This document shows, one piece after another, positions 9,460-17,053 of a stretch of DNA of 64,000 nucleotides. How positions within the stretch are numbered: position 1 is the first letter of the stretch; every line of letters starts with the position of its first letter. A program made the position numbers and the translations under genes. The DNA comes from Nocardiopsis sp. CNR-923 (GTDB lineage Bacteria; Actinomycetota; Actinomycetes; Streptosporangiales; Streptosporangiaceae). The notes beneath the pieces are model-generated. The model did no database searches and was not told where the DNA came from. It saw only the letters and a list, made by a program, of their open reading frames with translations. Where the stretch lies: positions 140,648 through 204,647 of the forward strand of contig NZ_MKKC01000098.1 of the NCBI RefSeq assembly GCF_001942255.1. Reading direction: 5' to 3'.

Positions 9460-10113
9460 TCAGAGGGCGCAGACGTGGCCGTTGAGCGAGCAGCGCACCG
9501 GGTACTGCGGTGCGCCGATGGCGTCGAGTTCGAGCGTCGCGGAGTCACCGGGTTCCAGGTCCTCCTGGGAACCGGGCTGACGGGCGAGGATGCCGTCCGA
9601 GAACGGCTCCCAGTCGGCGTCCCGGACCTCGGTGACCTCGGCGGTCCCGAAGGCCAGCGCCAACTCCCAGGCGTCCAGCGTGACGCGGGAGGTGTTGGTG
9701 ACGGTGACCCGTGCCGTGAACCCCGTCGTACTGACCTCGACGATCTCGTAGACCACCGTGGTGGGCTCCACGCCCGACTGCACCTGCTCGCCGCGCTCGC
9801 CGGAGGAACCGCCCTCCTCGTCGCCGGGGGAGGCCCCGTGGCTCGGCTGCGCGCCGTCCTGGGCGTCCGGGACCTGCGTCGCTCCCGGCGAACCGCCGAA
9901 CTGGAGGTAGATCTGGGTCGTGCTGTAGCCGAAGAGCAGCAGTCCGAGGATGACACCGGACACGACGAGGACGTTGAGCAGCCGTGGGGGTTCGACGCGC
10001 TTGGGAACGGTGCTCTCCAGGTAGCCGCCGATCCGTCGCAGCACGCCGGCGTCCGCCCGTTCGCTGCGGTGCACACCGCGCCGGGAGTCGTGCCGCGACA
10101 CGTGCCGCCCCAT
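9460..10113 (-). CDS. Membrane-anchored protein with cellulose-binding (CBM2-like) domain
   Basis: A 217-residue protein: basic cytoplasmic N-terminus, one membrane segment at about residues 48-68 (LLNVLVVSGVILGLLLFGYS), a polar Gly/Ser/Glu-rich linker, then a beta-rich extracytoplasmic domain. That domain has the FTARVTVTNTSRVTLDAWELALAF pattern and a closing Cys pair (VRCSLNGHVC) typical of family 2 carbohydrate-binding modules. No hydrolase domain is attached. I chose the ATG at 10111-10113 after GAGAGGCGG; the open frame to 10266 is longer but lacks support. The ligand may not be cellulose; family resemblance is all that can be seen. Confidence 0.75.
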   Translation of the reverse strand: MGRHVSRHDSRRGVHRSERADAGVLRRIGGYLESTVPKRVEPPRLLNVLVVSGVILGLLLFGYSTTQIYLQFGGSPGATQVPDAQDGAQPSHGASPGDEEGGSSGERGEQVQSGVEPTTVVYEIVEVSTTGFTARVTVTNTSRVTLDAWELALAFGTAEVTEVRDADWEPFSDGILARQPGSQEDLEPGDSATLELDAIGAPQYPVRCSLNGHVCAL

Positions 10114-10356
10114 AAACCGCCTCTCGACGATGCTCCGCTTCTGCCTGCCCTCGCCGGGGGGAGGCCGGTCGCGGACCTTCCGTGCCCGGGCGCTGGCACG
10201 TTCCGGGCTCTTCGCTCCACGAGGACGGGCGGGCCGCCCAGCGGACGACGTGAGCCGCGTTGGCACAGCCTAGCGCGATCGCCAAACGGGACAAATCCCG
10301 GCTGTGTCAACCTTCGCGGAAGTGATCCCAGCCGCTCCGCGCCGGCGGGCGGCCGT

Positions 10357-11313
10357 TCACGGTGACCGGTGTGCGCGCGACCGGTCGGCCCGGTTCTCAG
10401 CCTCCCCTCCACCAGTGAGGACGCTGCCCATCCGGATCCAGTTCTCGGGGAGGTCGGCCTCGGGCGGGAACGTCGCGGCCAGGGCGTGGTCCTCACCGCC
10501 GCCGACCATCAGCTCACGGGCGACGCGTTCGGCGTCCTCCGGCCTCGCCCCCAGGACCCGGACCGCCTCCAGGAGTGCGGGGTCGGGGCGGAGCGCCTCG
10601 GGGTCGAGGTCGACGCGGACCCCGCTGGCCCGGCAGACGTGGCCGAGGTCCTGGGCGAGGCCGTCGCTCACGTCGAGCATGGCGGTGGCCCCCGCCCTGG
10701 CCGCCACGGGCCCCTCGGCGTAGGGGGGACTCGGCCTTCGGTGCTCGGACAGGCACTCCGCGGGGCCGTCGATCCCCGCCTCCAGGAGGGCCAGACCGGC
10801 CGCCGACAGCCCGAGACGGCCGGAGTACGCCACGACGTCGCCCGGGCGGGCTCCGTCGCGGCGTACGGGAGCGCGCCCCTGGAGGTCGCCGAGCGCGGTG
10901 ATCGCGACGGTCAGTGTGTCGGACGCCACCGTGTCTCCGCCCACGACGGCGCCGCCCGCCAGAGCGCACTCGTCGCGTACCCCGGCGGCGAACTCCTCCG
11001 CCCAGGAGACGGGCAGGTCGGAGGGGGCGGCGAAGCCGATGAGCAGCCCCGTGGGGCGGGCGCCCATGGCGGCGACGTCGGCGAAGTTCTGGGCCACGGC
11101 ACGGTGCCCGACGTCGCGCGCGGACGACCAGTCCCGACGGAAGTGACGCCCTTCGACCAGCACATCCGTGGTGGCGACCGTCCTTCCGTCGGGCGCCGCG
11201 ACGACCGCCGCGTCGTCGCCTGGTCCGAGGATTACATCTTGCGTCGCGGGGAATTGGCTCGTCACGCGTGCGATCAGAGCGAACTCACCAAGACCCCCAA
11301 TGGTGCTCAACAC
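10357..11313 (-). CDS. thiL: Thiamine-monophosphate kinase
   Basis: Phosphorylates thiamine monophosphate to thiamine diphosphate with ATP, the last step of cofactor synthesis; ilvB in this window needs that cofactor. The 318-residue protein opens IGGLGEFALIARV, has the ATP/metal motif GPGDDAAVV near 31-39, TTDVLVEGRHFRRDW near 48-62 and MLDVSDGLAQDLGH near 210-223, all diagnostic for the ThiL/PurM-like fold. It lies divergently to the Lrp-like gene with 131 bases between. No breaks. Confidence 0.96.
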   Translation of the reverse strand: MLSTIGGLGEFALIARVTSQFPATQDVILGPGDDAAVVAAPDGRTVATTDVLVEGRHFRRDWSSARDVGHRAVAQNFADVAAMGARPTGLLIGFAAPSDLPVSWAEEFAAGVRDECALAGGAVVGGDTVASDTLTVAITALGDLQGRAPVRRDGARPGDVVAYSGRLGLSAAGLALLEAGIDGPAECLSEHRRPSPPYAEGPVAARAGATAMLDVSDGLAQDLGHVCRASGVRVDLDPEALRPDPALLEAVRVLGARPEDAERVARELMVGGGEDHALAATFPPEADLPENWIRMGSVLTGGGEAENRADRSRAHRSP

Positions 11314-11444
11314 AGTGATCAGGGTACGGTGACGCTCCGGAACGGTGGTCTAGACCCACGATCGTCACCCGTTCGTCATCGGCCGCACCGTCGGCTCGGC
11401 CGGGGCCGCTCTACCTCACACCCGGCACACACGAAGGAGTTCAC

Positions 11445-11678
11445 ATGGTGCAGGCATACATCCTGATCCAAACCGAGGTCGGGCGCGCCGCCGAGGTCGC
11501 GGGACGGATCAGGGAGATCGAGGGCGTCGACGAGGCGCACGACGTCACGGGACCCTACGACGTGATCGTGCAGGCCCAGGCCGACGACGTCGACTCCCTG
11601 GGCGCGCTGGTGGTGGCCCGGATCCAGCGGCTGGACGGGATCGCCCGCACTCTGACCTGCCCGATCGTCAACCTCTGA
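11445..11678 (+). CDS. Lrp/AsnC ligand-binding (RAM) domain protein, stand-alone
   Basis: A 77-residue protein consisting only of the regulation-of-amino-acid-metabolism domain of Lrp/AsnC regulators, with no DNA-binding helix-turn-helix. It reads VQAYILIQTEVG, GVDEAHDVTGPYDVIVQAQ and a C-terminal TLTCPIVNL. Such proteins form dimers or larger rings and may bind amino acids. The ATG at 11445 follows AAGGAG. It starts a small plus-strand unit with the DUF3515 lipoprotein gene 12 bases downstream. Confidence 0.88.
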   Translation: MVQAYILIQTEVGRAAEVAGRIREIEGVDEAHDVTGPYDVIVQAQADDVDSLGALVVARIQRLDGIARTLTCPIVNL

Positions 11679-11690
11679 CGCACGGGTGGG

Positions 11691-12161
11691 GTGCTGACCG
11701 TGTGGAGAGCGGGTGTGGCAGCGGCCGTCGCCGGCGTCCTGTTGGCGACCGGGTGCGGGGCGGGGACCGTGCGGATGGAACCGCCCAAGACCGACGAGAC
11801 GACCGTGCGGACCTGTGCAGCGCTGGTCGCCGCGCTCCCCGACACCCTCATGGGCGCCCGACGCGCCGACGTGACCCCCGAGTCCGACGTGACGGCGGCG
11901 TGGGGCGACCCCCCGATCGGTGTGCGCTGCGGAGTGCCCCGTCCCGCGGCCCTGACCATCGACGCCCCCCTCCAGGAGGTCGACGGGGTGCCCTGGCTCC
12001 CGGTACCCGCCGACGACCCCACCATGTTCGTGGCGGTGGGGCACACCGCCTATGTCGAGCTGACCGTGCCTCCGAGCCACGGCCCTGCGGCCGCCGCGCT
12101 GACCACCCTGAGCGCGCTCGTCGAGGAGCACGTCCCGCCTCTGCCCGAGGGCCGGCTGTGA
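11691..12161 (+). CDS. DUF3515 family lipoprotein
   Basis: A 156-residue secreted protein with signal peptide LTVWRAGVAAAVAGVLLATGC; LATGC is a lipobox with the lipidated Cys near residue 22. The body has conserved paired Cys residues (VRTCAALVAALP and GVRCGVPRP) as in the actinobacterial DUF3515 family, whose function is unknown. Start is a GTG 12 bases after the stop of the Lrp-like gene, which implies cotranscription. In relatives this gene is also beside thiL and the Lrp-like gene. Confidence 0.82.
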   Translation: MLTVWRAGVAAAVAGVLLATGCGAGTVRMEPPKTDETTVRTCAALVAALPDTLMGARRADVTPESDVTAAWGDPPIGVRCGVPRPAALTIDAPLQEVDGVPWLPVPADDPTMFVAVGHTAYVELTVPPSHGPAAAALTTLSALVEEHVPPLPEGRL

Positions 12162-12218
12162 GCGCGCGCGCCGCCCGCGTGTGGACGGGCCGCGGGAGCA
12201 AGGACGAGGGATGAGAAG

Positions 12219-12247
12219 GGGGCCGCCGACGCAGCGTCGGCGGCCCC
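12219..12247. terminator. Bidirectional hairpin between DUF3515 and DUF3105 genes
   Basis: Perfect 13-bp inverted repeat (GGGGCCGCCGACG and complement) with a three-base loop, placed between two convergent genes. No T-run. Confidence 0.75.
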
Positions 12248-12304
12248 GGGTCCTTGCGGTGGGAGGGAACGGTGGGGCGGGAGGGGTCGGCGAGGAAGTA
12301 GCGG

Positions 12305-13063
12305 CTACTCCTCGGCGGGTGCGTCCGAGGCGGCCGCGTCGTCCGCACCGGCCGCGTCGTCCGCACCGGCGCCGGAACCGTCGTCCATCGGCGCATCTCC
12401 GCCGAGGAAGCTCGTGTCGCCCGTCTCCAGGCCCTCCTCGACCACGGGCTCCGTCGCGGAGATCGCGCCCGAGCAGGCGGCGCCGGGTTCGGGGACGTCG
12501 GTGCCGCGCTCGTAGAGGGTGACGAATCGCTGGAGGGCCTCGTCGTCCGCGGTCTCGGCCGTGATCTGGCGGCCCCAACTGGAGGCGACGATCGGCGCTT
12601 CCAGGCCGTCGCGGGGCGCGATGAGCAGGTAGTCGCCGGGGCTGTACATGTCCACCAGGGCGTCGACCTGGTCCTGTTCGAGATCGGGTGCGTAGTTGAT
12701 CCACACCGCGCCGTGCTCCAGGGAGTGCACGCCGAGTTCGGGGGTCACGGCCTCGGGGTAGACCCCGCAGTTCTGCCAGTACGCCCAGTGGTCCCCGCCC
12801 ACCGGCGGCGACTGCGCGTAGTCCACCCGCTCGCCGACGTCGACGTGCTGGTAGGAGCCGACCTCGAACTCCTCCAGACCGGAGATGATCCGGCTGCGGA
12901 TCTCCATGAAGACCGCGAAGGCGAGCAGACCCAGGACCAGGGCGGCTGCGGCGCTGACGCCCGCGATGTTGAGTATCTTGCGACGCCGCTCAAGTTTGAC
13001 CCGTTGTTCCCGCATCTCCGCGGCTCTACGACGCCGTTCCGCCGCCGTCTTCTTCTTGGCCAC
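12305..13063 (-). CDS. DUF3105 membrane-anchored protein
   Basis: A 252-residue protein with a highly basic start (AKKKTAAERRRRAAEMREQR), one membrane segment at about residues 31-53, and an extracytoplasmic DUF3105 domain containing PPVGGDHWAYWQNCGVY and the His motif SLEHGAVWINY. The C-terminal 35 residues are acidic and low-complexity (repeats of GADDAA). Function of the family is unknown; the conserved His and Cys suggest metal or redox binding, which is inference. It is divergent from the DUF305 gene, an arrangement often seen for these two families. Confidence 0.85.
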   Translation of the reverse strand: MAKKKTAAERRRRAAEMREQRVKLERRRKILNIAGVSAAAALVLGLLAFAVFMEIRSRIISGLEEFEVGSYQHVDVGERVDYAQSPPVGGDHWAYWQNCGVYPEAVTPELGVHSLEHGAVWINYAPDLEQDQVDALVDMYSPGDYLLIAPRDGLEAPIVASSWGRQITAETADDEALQRFVTLYERGTDVPEPGAACSGAISATEPVVEEGLETGDTSFLGGDAPMDDGSGAGADDAAGADDAAASDAPAEE

Positions 13064-13151
13064 CGGGCCTCCTGATACACATGCGGTCGAATAGGACTTA
13101 TCTATCCTCTACTTTGGCACCACAGCTGTGCGATTCGACCAGGATGGGTCC

Positions 13152-13913
13152 ATGGGACACACAAGCGAGACCGCCGCCGGAACCACCGAGGCGGCCGGCG
13201 ACGCGCCGCACGGGGAAGCGCTCGGGCGGGCAGGCGCGGAGGAGACGGACGACGCCACCCGGGACGGGTCCCCCCGTTCGGCCGGTCGTGCCGTGCCCCT
13301 GGGAATAACTGTGATTCTCGTCACTCTCGCACTGGTGGTCGGCTATCTCGTGGGACGCCCGTCCAGCCCGTTGGACAACAGCGCCGACGCGGGCTTCCTC
13401 CGGGACATGAGCGCCCACCACGCCCAGGCCGTGGACATGTCGCTCATCATCATGGACAAGACCGCGGACCCGGAGCTGGGGATCATCGCGGTCGACATCG
13501 CCCGTACGCAGCAGGGCCAGATCGGGATCATGCAGGGCTGGCTGACCATGTGGGGGCTGAACTCGCGCGGCGCGGAGCCGCCCATGGCGTGGATGGAGGG
13601 CTCCGAGCACGACCACGGCGCAGGCGAGGGCGTCGTTCCGCAGACCATGCCCGGCCTGGCCACCGAGGAGGAGATGGACGCCTTCCGGGCGGCCGAGGGC
13701 GTCGAGGCCGAGGTCATGTTCCTGGAGCTGATGATCGCCCACCACGAGGGCGGCATCGACATGGCCCAGGTCGAGGTCGAACTCGGCCGCGAGGAGCTCG
13801 TGACCGACCTGGCGCAGGGGATGGCCGACGCCCAGGTGAAGGAAATCGAGGCGATGGAGGCCATGCTGGCCGACCGCGGCGTCGACGTCGCCGGGACGGG
13901 CGCGCGGGACTGA
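13152..13913 (+). CDS. DUF305 family protein, exported, His/Met-rich
   Basis: A 253-residue protein with an acidic N-terminus, a membrane segment (VPLGITVILVTLALVVGYLVG) and a DUF305 domain made of two similar halves. Each half carries an MxxHH motif: DMSAHHAQAVDMS and ELMIAHHEGGIDMAQ. Such His/Met-rich four-helix domains are ferritin-like and often metal-linked, frequently copper. I prefer the ATG at 13152, which has an AGGATGGG upstream, over a GTG at 13128. It is divergently paired with the DUF3105 gene. Placement just before the cytochrome bd genes could be coincidental. Confidence 0.84.
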   Translation: MGHTSETAAGTTEAAGDAPHGEALGRAGAEETDDATRDGSPRSAGRAVPLGITVILVTLALVVGYLVGRPSSPLDNSADAGFLRDMSAHHAQAVDMSLIIMDKTADPELGIIAVDIARTQQGQIGIMQGWLTMWGLNSRGAEPPMAWMEGSEHDHGAGEGVVPQTMPGLATEEEMDAFRAAEGVEAEVMFLELMIAHHEGGIDMAQVEVELGREELVTDLAQGMADAQVKEIEAMEAMLADRGVDVAGTGARD

Positions 13914-14277
13914 GTGCCCTCGGCCTCGGCCCGCCCCACCCGCCTGCCGCAGCCGCGCGGCCATCCGCCCCGAGGGGCGGCTGCCCGACAGACGCGGGAG
14001 CGCTCCCAAACAGCACGTGTCGCACCACACGCCCTCCCGTGCCCACCATCACCCGCCATGGTGGGACCGACCCCCAACACGGCCGCGTTGTCGCAGGCAG
14101 AGGCCCTCCCCCAGCAAGAACGGGCGACCTCGCACGATCCACCGCCACGGTCACGGCCCCCGCCCCACCCCCCGACGGCGCACCGGCCAGGCGTTATCCC
14201 GGGGCCGCCCGGACTTACGACGCGTCGTAGCACTACAGTTCGTAGTACTACGGCCAGTCGGTACCTGAGAGGTGGGC
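13914..14277. other. Intergenic region upstream of cydA
   Basis: About 360 bases. The first 290 hold no gene that I can support. The last 60 contain a tight group of dyads (listed separately) that should overlap the cydA promoter, followed by a GAGAGG ribosome-binding site. Confidence 0.5.
14216..14252 (+). promoter_or_regulatory. Clustered TCGTAG/CTACGA dyads ahead of cydA (putative operator)
   Basis: Three adjacent palindromic elements: TACGACGCGTCGTA (14216-14229, perfect 14 bp), GTAGCACTAC (14227-14236) and CGTAGTACTACG (14241-14252, perfect 12 bp). They share the half-site (T)CGTAG. The last two are centred 15 bp apart. The group ends 26 bases before the cydA ATG, where a repressor or redox regulator would act. 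The sequence does not match the Rex consensus TGTGAACnnnTTCACA. The half-site GTAG/CTAC faintly recalls BlaI-type operators, but that is only a guess. Confidence 0.6.
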
Positions 14278-15717
14278 ATGGAAGCTCTTGATCTCGCGAG
14301 GTGGCAGTTCGGGATCACCACGATCTACCACTTCCTCTTCGTACCCCTGACCATCGGGCTGTCCTTCATCGTGGCGGTGCTCCAGACGGTCTGGTACCGG
14401 ACCGGCAGGCACGAGTACCTCCAGGCGACGCAGTTCTTCGGCAAGCTGTTCCTCATCAACTTCGCCATGGGCGTGGTCACCGGGATCGTGCAGGAGTTCC
14501 AGTTCGGGATGAACTGGAGCGAGTACTCCCGCTTCGTCGGGGACGTCTTCGGCGCCCCGCTGGCGATGGAGGCCCTGCTGGCCTTCTTCCTGGAGTCGAC
14601 CTTCATCGGCCTGTGGATCTTCGGCTGGCACCGGCTGCCGCGCGCGGTGCACCTGCTCTGCGTCTGGCTGGTGGCGATCGGCACCAACCTGTCCGCCTAC
14701 TTCATCCTGGCGGCCAACGCGTGGATGCGGCGGCCGGTCGGCTACGAGGTCGACCCGCTGACCGGTCGCGCCCAGCTCACCGACATCTGGGCCGTGCTCG
14801 GCAACGACCAGGCGTGGTCGACCTACCTGCACACCGTGTCGGCCGCGTTCATCACGGCCGGTCTGTTCGTCGTGTGCGTCAGCTGCTACAAGCTCTGGCG
14901 CGACGCGCGGCACGGCGACACCGGGGTGGCGGGCGTGGCCCCGCCCAAGGGCGAACGCGCCCTGTTCCGCGCAACGCTCAGGGTCGGGCTGGTGTTCACC
15001 CTCCTTGCCGGGGTGATCGTGGTCGTCTCCGGCGACCACCAGGCCAAACTGGCCGCCGAGTACGAGCCGATGAAGCTCGCCGCCGCCGAGGCCCTGTGGG
15101 ACACCGAGGAGGGCGCCGACTTCTCCGCCTTCGCCGTCGGCGACACCGAGGCCCGGTACAACCCCATCGACGTGACCGTGCCCAACGTCCTCAGCTTCCT
15201 GGCCACCGGCGAGTTCGACGGCGAGGTGCACGGGATGAACGACCTCGAACAGGCCTACGAGGAGTACTACGGCCCCGGTGACTACACGCCCAACGTGTTC
15301 GTCGTGTACTGGGCGTTCCGCCTGATGATCGGTCTCGGAATGGCCGGGGTCGCGGTCGCGGCCCTGGGGCTCCTCCTGACCGGGGGCGGCCGCTCGCCCC
15401 GGCCGTGGTTCCACATCCTGGGGATGCTCGCCCTGCCCGCGGCCCTGGCCGCGAACATCCTGGGCTGGGTGCTCACCGAGATGGGACGCCAGCCGTGGAC
15501 CGTCCACGGCGAGCTGCTCACCGCCGCGAGCGTCTCCCCCGGGGTCGGCCTCGGGACCGTCGCCACCAGCCTCGCCGTCCTCACCGCCCTCTACGGCGTC
15601 CTCTTCGTGGTCGAGGTCGGGCTGCTGGTCAAGTACGTCAAGGCCGGGCCCTCGCACCTCGTCCCCGAACTGGTGGACGACGAGGACGAGGCCCGCATCC
15701 CGCACTTCAGCTACTAG
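14278..15717 (+). CDS. cydA: Cytochrome bd quinol oxidase subunit I
   Basis: Membrane subunit carrying haems b558, b595 and d; oxidises quinol and reduces oxygen, with high oxygen affinity. The 479-residue protein opens EALDLARWQFGITTIYHFLF, giving the haem b595 ligand His near residue 19. YLHTVSAAF supplies a b558 His ligand and EMGRQPW the conserved Met-Gly-Arg-Gln-Pro-Trp motif. GDHQAKL is the Q-loop; the loop is short, as in actinobacteria. Nine or so membrane helices are apparent. ATG 14278 has GAGAGG five bases upstream and is preferred over the GTG at 14272. First gene of cydABDC. Confidence 0.97.
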   Translation: MEALDLARWQFGITTIYHFLFVPLTIGLSFIVAVLQTVWYRTGRHEYLQATQFFGKLFLINFAMGVVTGIVQEFQFGMNWSEYSRFVGDVFGAPLAMEALLAFFLESTFIGLWIFGWHRLPRAVHLLCVWLVAIGTNLSAYFILAANAWMRRPVGYEVDPLTGRAQLTDIWAVLGNDQAWSTYLHTVSAAFITAGLFVVCVSCYKLWRDARHGDTGVAGVAPPKGERALFRATLRVGLVFTLLAGVIVVVSGDHQAKLAAEYEPMKLAAAEALWDTEEGADFSAFAVGDTEARYNPIDVTVPNVLSFLATGEFDGEVHGMNDLEQAYEEYYGPGDYTPNVFVVYWAFRLMIGLGMAGVAVAALGLLLTGGGRSPRPWFHILGMLALPAALAANILGWVLTEMGRQPWTVHGELLTAASVSPGVGLGTVATSLAVLTALYGVLFVVEVGLLVKYVKAGPSHLVPELVDDEDEARIPHFSY

Positions 15718-15729
15718 GAGCCGAGGACC

Positions 15730-16821
15730 ATGGAACTGACCGTCGTCTGGTTCGTCGCCATCGCGGTCCTGTGGACCGGATACTTCGTCCTGGAGGGGTT
15801 CGACTTCGGAGTGGGCACGCTGCTGCCCTTCATGGGTCGGCGCGACTCCGTCGACCGCCGGGTCGCGATCAACGCGATCGGCCCGGTCTGGGACGCCAAC
15901 GAGGTGTGGCTGCTCACGGCGGGCGGCGCGATGTTCGCCGCCTTCCCCGCCTGGTACGCGTCCCTGTTCAGCGGGTTCTACCTGCCGCTGCTCCTCATCC
16001 TGGTCGCCCTGATCGCGCGAGGCGTGGCCTTCGAGTACCGGGGCAAGCGGGACAGCGCGCCCTGGCGCGCCTGGTGGGACCGGGCGATCTTCCTCGGGAG
16101 CGTCATTCCGGCCTTCCTGTGGGGGGTGGCCTTCGCCAACATCGTCCGGGGCGTGGCCATGGACGCCGACCACATCGTGACCGCCGGCCTCCTCGACCTG
16201 CTCAACCCCTACGGCCTGCTCGGCGGTGTGACCACGCTGTCGCTGTTCACCCTGCACGGGGCGGTGTTCCTGACGCTCAAGACCGACGGCCCGGTGCGGG
16301 TCCGGGCCCGGCGGGCGGCGTTGGTCTCCTCGTGCGTCGCGGTCCCCGCCGGAGCGACCTTCCTGGTCTGGACCCAGGTGGCCCACGGCGCGCCCTGGAC
16401 CCTGCCAGTGGCCGTGGTGGCCGCCGTGGCCCTGGTGGGCGGGGTCGCCGCGACCTCGCGCGGACAGGAGGGGGCGGCCTTCGCCCTGACCGCCGCGACC
16501 GTCCTGGCGGCGTCCACGACCCTGTTCGGGTCGCTGTTCCCGAACGTGCTGCCCTCGACCACCGACCCGGCGTTCAGCCTGACCGTGTCGAACGCGGCCT
16601 CGGGCGAGTACACGCTCGTGGTGATGACCTGGGTGGCCGTGGTGTTCCTGCCGCTGGTCGTGCTCTACCAGGGGTGGAGCTACTGGGTGTTCCGACGCCG
16701 CGTGACCGGGGCACAGGTCACGGGCGACCTCCTCGCGGGCCGAGCGGGCGCCAGCGCCCCGGCCACCGAAGCGCCGGCCCCCGTCGATGAGGCGGGAGCC
16801 GGCGGTGACGGGCCCGGGTAG
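15730..16821 (+). CDS. cydB: Cytochrome bd quinol oxidase subunit II
   Basis: Integral-membrane partner of CydA, about 363 residues with eight or so helices. The opening ELTVVWFVAIAVLWTGYFVLEGFDFGVG is diagnostic, including the GFDFGVG motif, and GPVWDANEVWLLTAGGAMFAAFP follows near residue 50. The C-terminus is a hydrophilic Ala/Glu-rich tail. The ATG stands 12 bases after the cydA stop, preceded by GGAG, so the two are translationally linked. A stable hairpin follows before cydD. Confidence 0.97.
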   Translation: MELTVVWFVAIAVLWTGYFVLEGFDFGVGTLLPFMGRRDSVDRRVAINAIGPVWDANEVWLLTAGGAMFAAFPAWYASLFSGFYLPLLLILVALIARGVAFEYRGKRDSAPWRAWWDRAIFLGSVIPAFLWGVAFANIVRGVAMDADHIVTAGLLDLLNPYGLLGGVTTLSLFTLHGAVFLTLKTDGPVRVRARRAALVSSCVAVPAGATFLVWTQVAHGAPWTLPVAVVAAVALVGGVAATSRGQEGAAFALTAATVLAASTTLFGSLFPNVLPSTTDPAFSLTVSNAASGEYTLVVMTWVAVVFLPLVVLYQGWSYWVFRRRVTGAQVTGDLLAGRAGASAPATEAPAPVDEAGAGGDGPG

Positions 16822-16875
16822 GAGGACCGGGGGAGGCTCCACGCCGACCCCGGCGCCGTAGCCACCGCGTGTGGG

Positions 16876-16905
16876 ACGTCCGTGCGCATCGCCCCGCACG
16901 GACGT
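16876..16905 (+). terminator. Hairpin between cydB and cydD
   Basis: Perfect 11-bp inverted repeat (ACGTCCGTGCG and complement) with an eight-base loop. It lies 55 bases past the cydB stop and about 150 before cydD. It could terminate or attenuate transcription, or stabilise the cydAB message, so that oxidase subunits exceed the transporter. Confidence 0.55.
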
Positions 16906-17053
16906 TCCGCGCGCGGCCCTCCGTGCACGCCTCCCCGCTCGGACGGGTCCGTCCGGCGCCGTCCACAGCCGCAGGGGAGACCCTGCCGCGCCTCGGATCC
17001 AGTGAGTAGGGTCGAGAGCGTCCCGCCGTACCGTCCCCGGCAAGGAGACCTGG

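Noticed and set aside
14216..14252. Rex (redox repressor) operator ahead of cydA
   Set aside because: The dyads lack TGTGAA...TTCACA. I list them as an unassigned operator instead.
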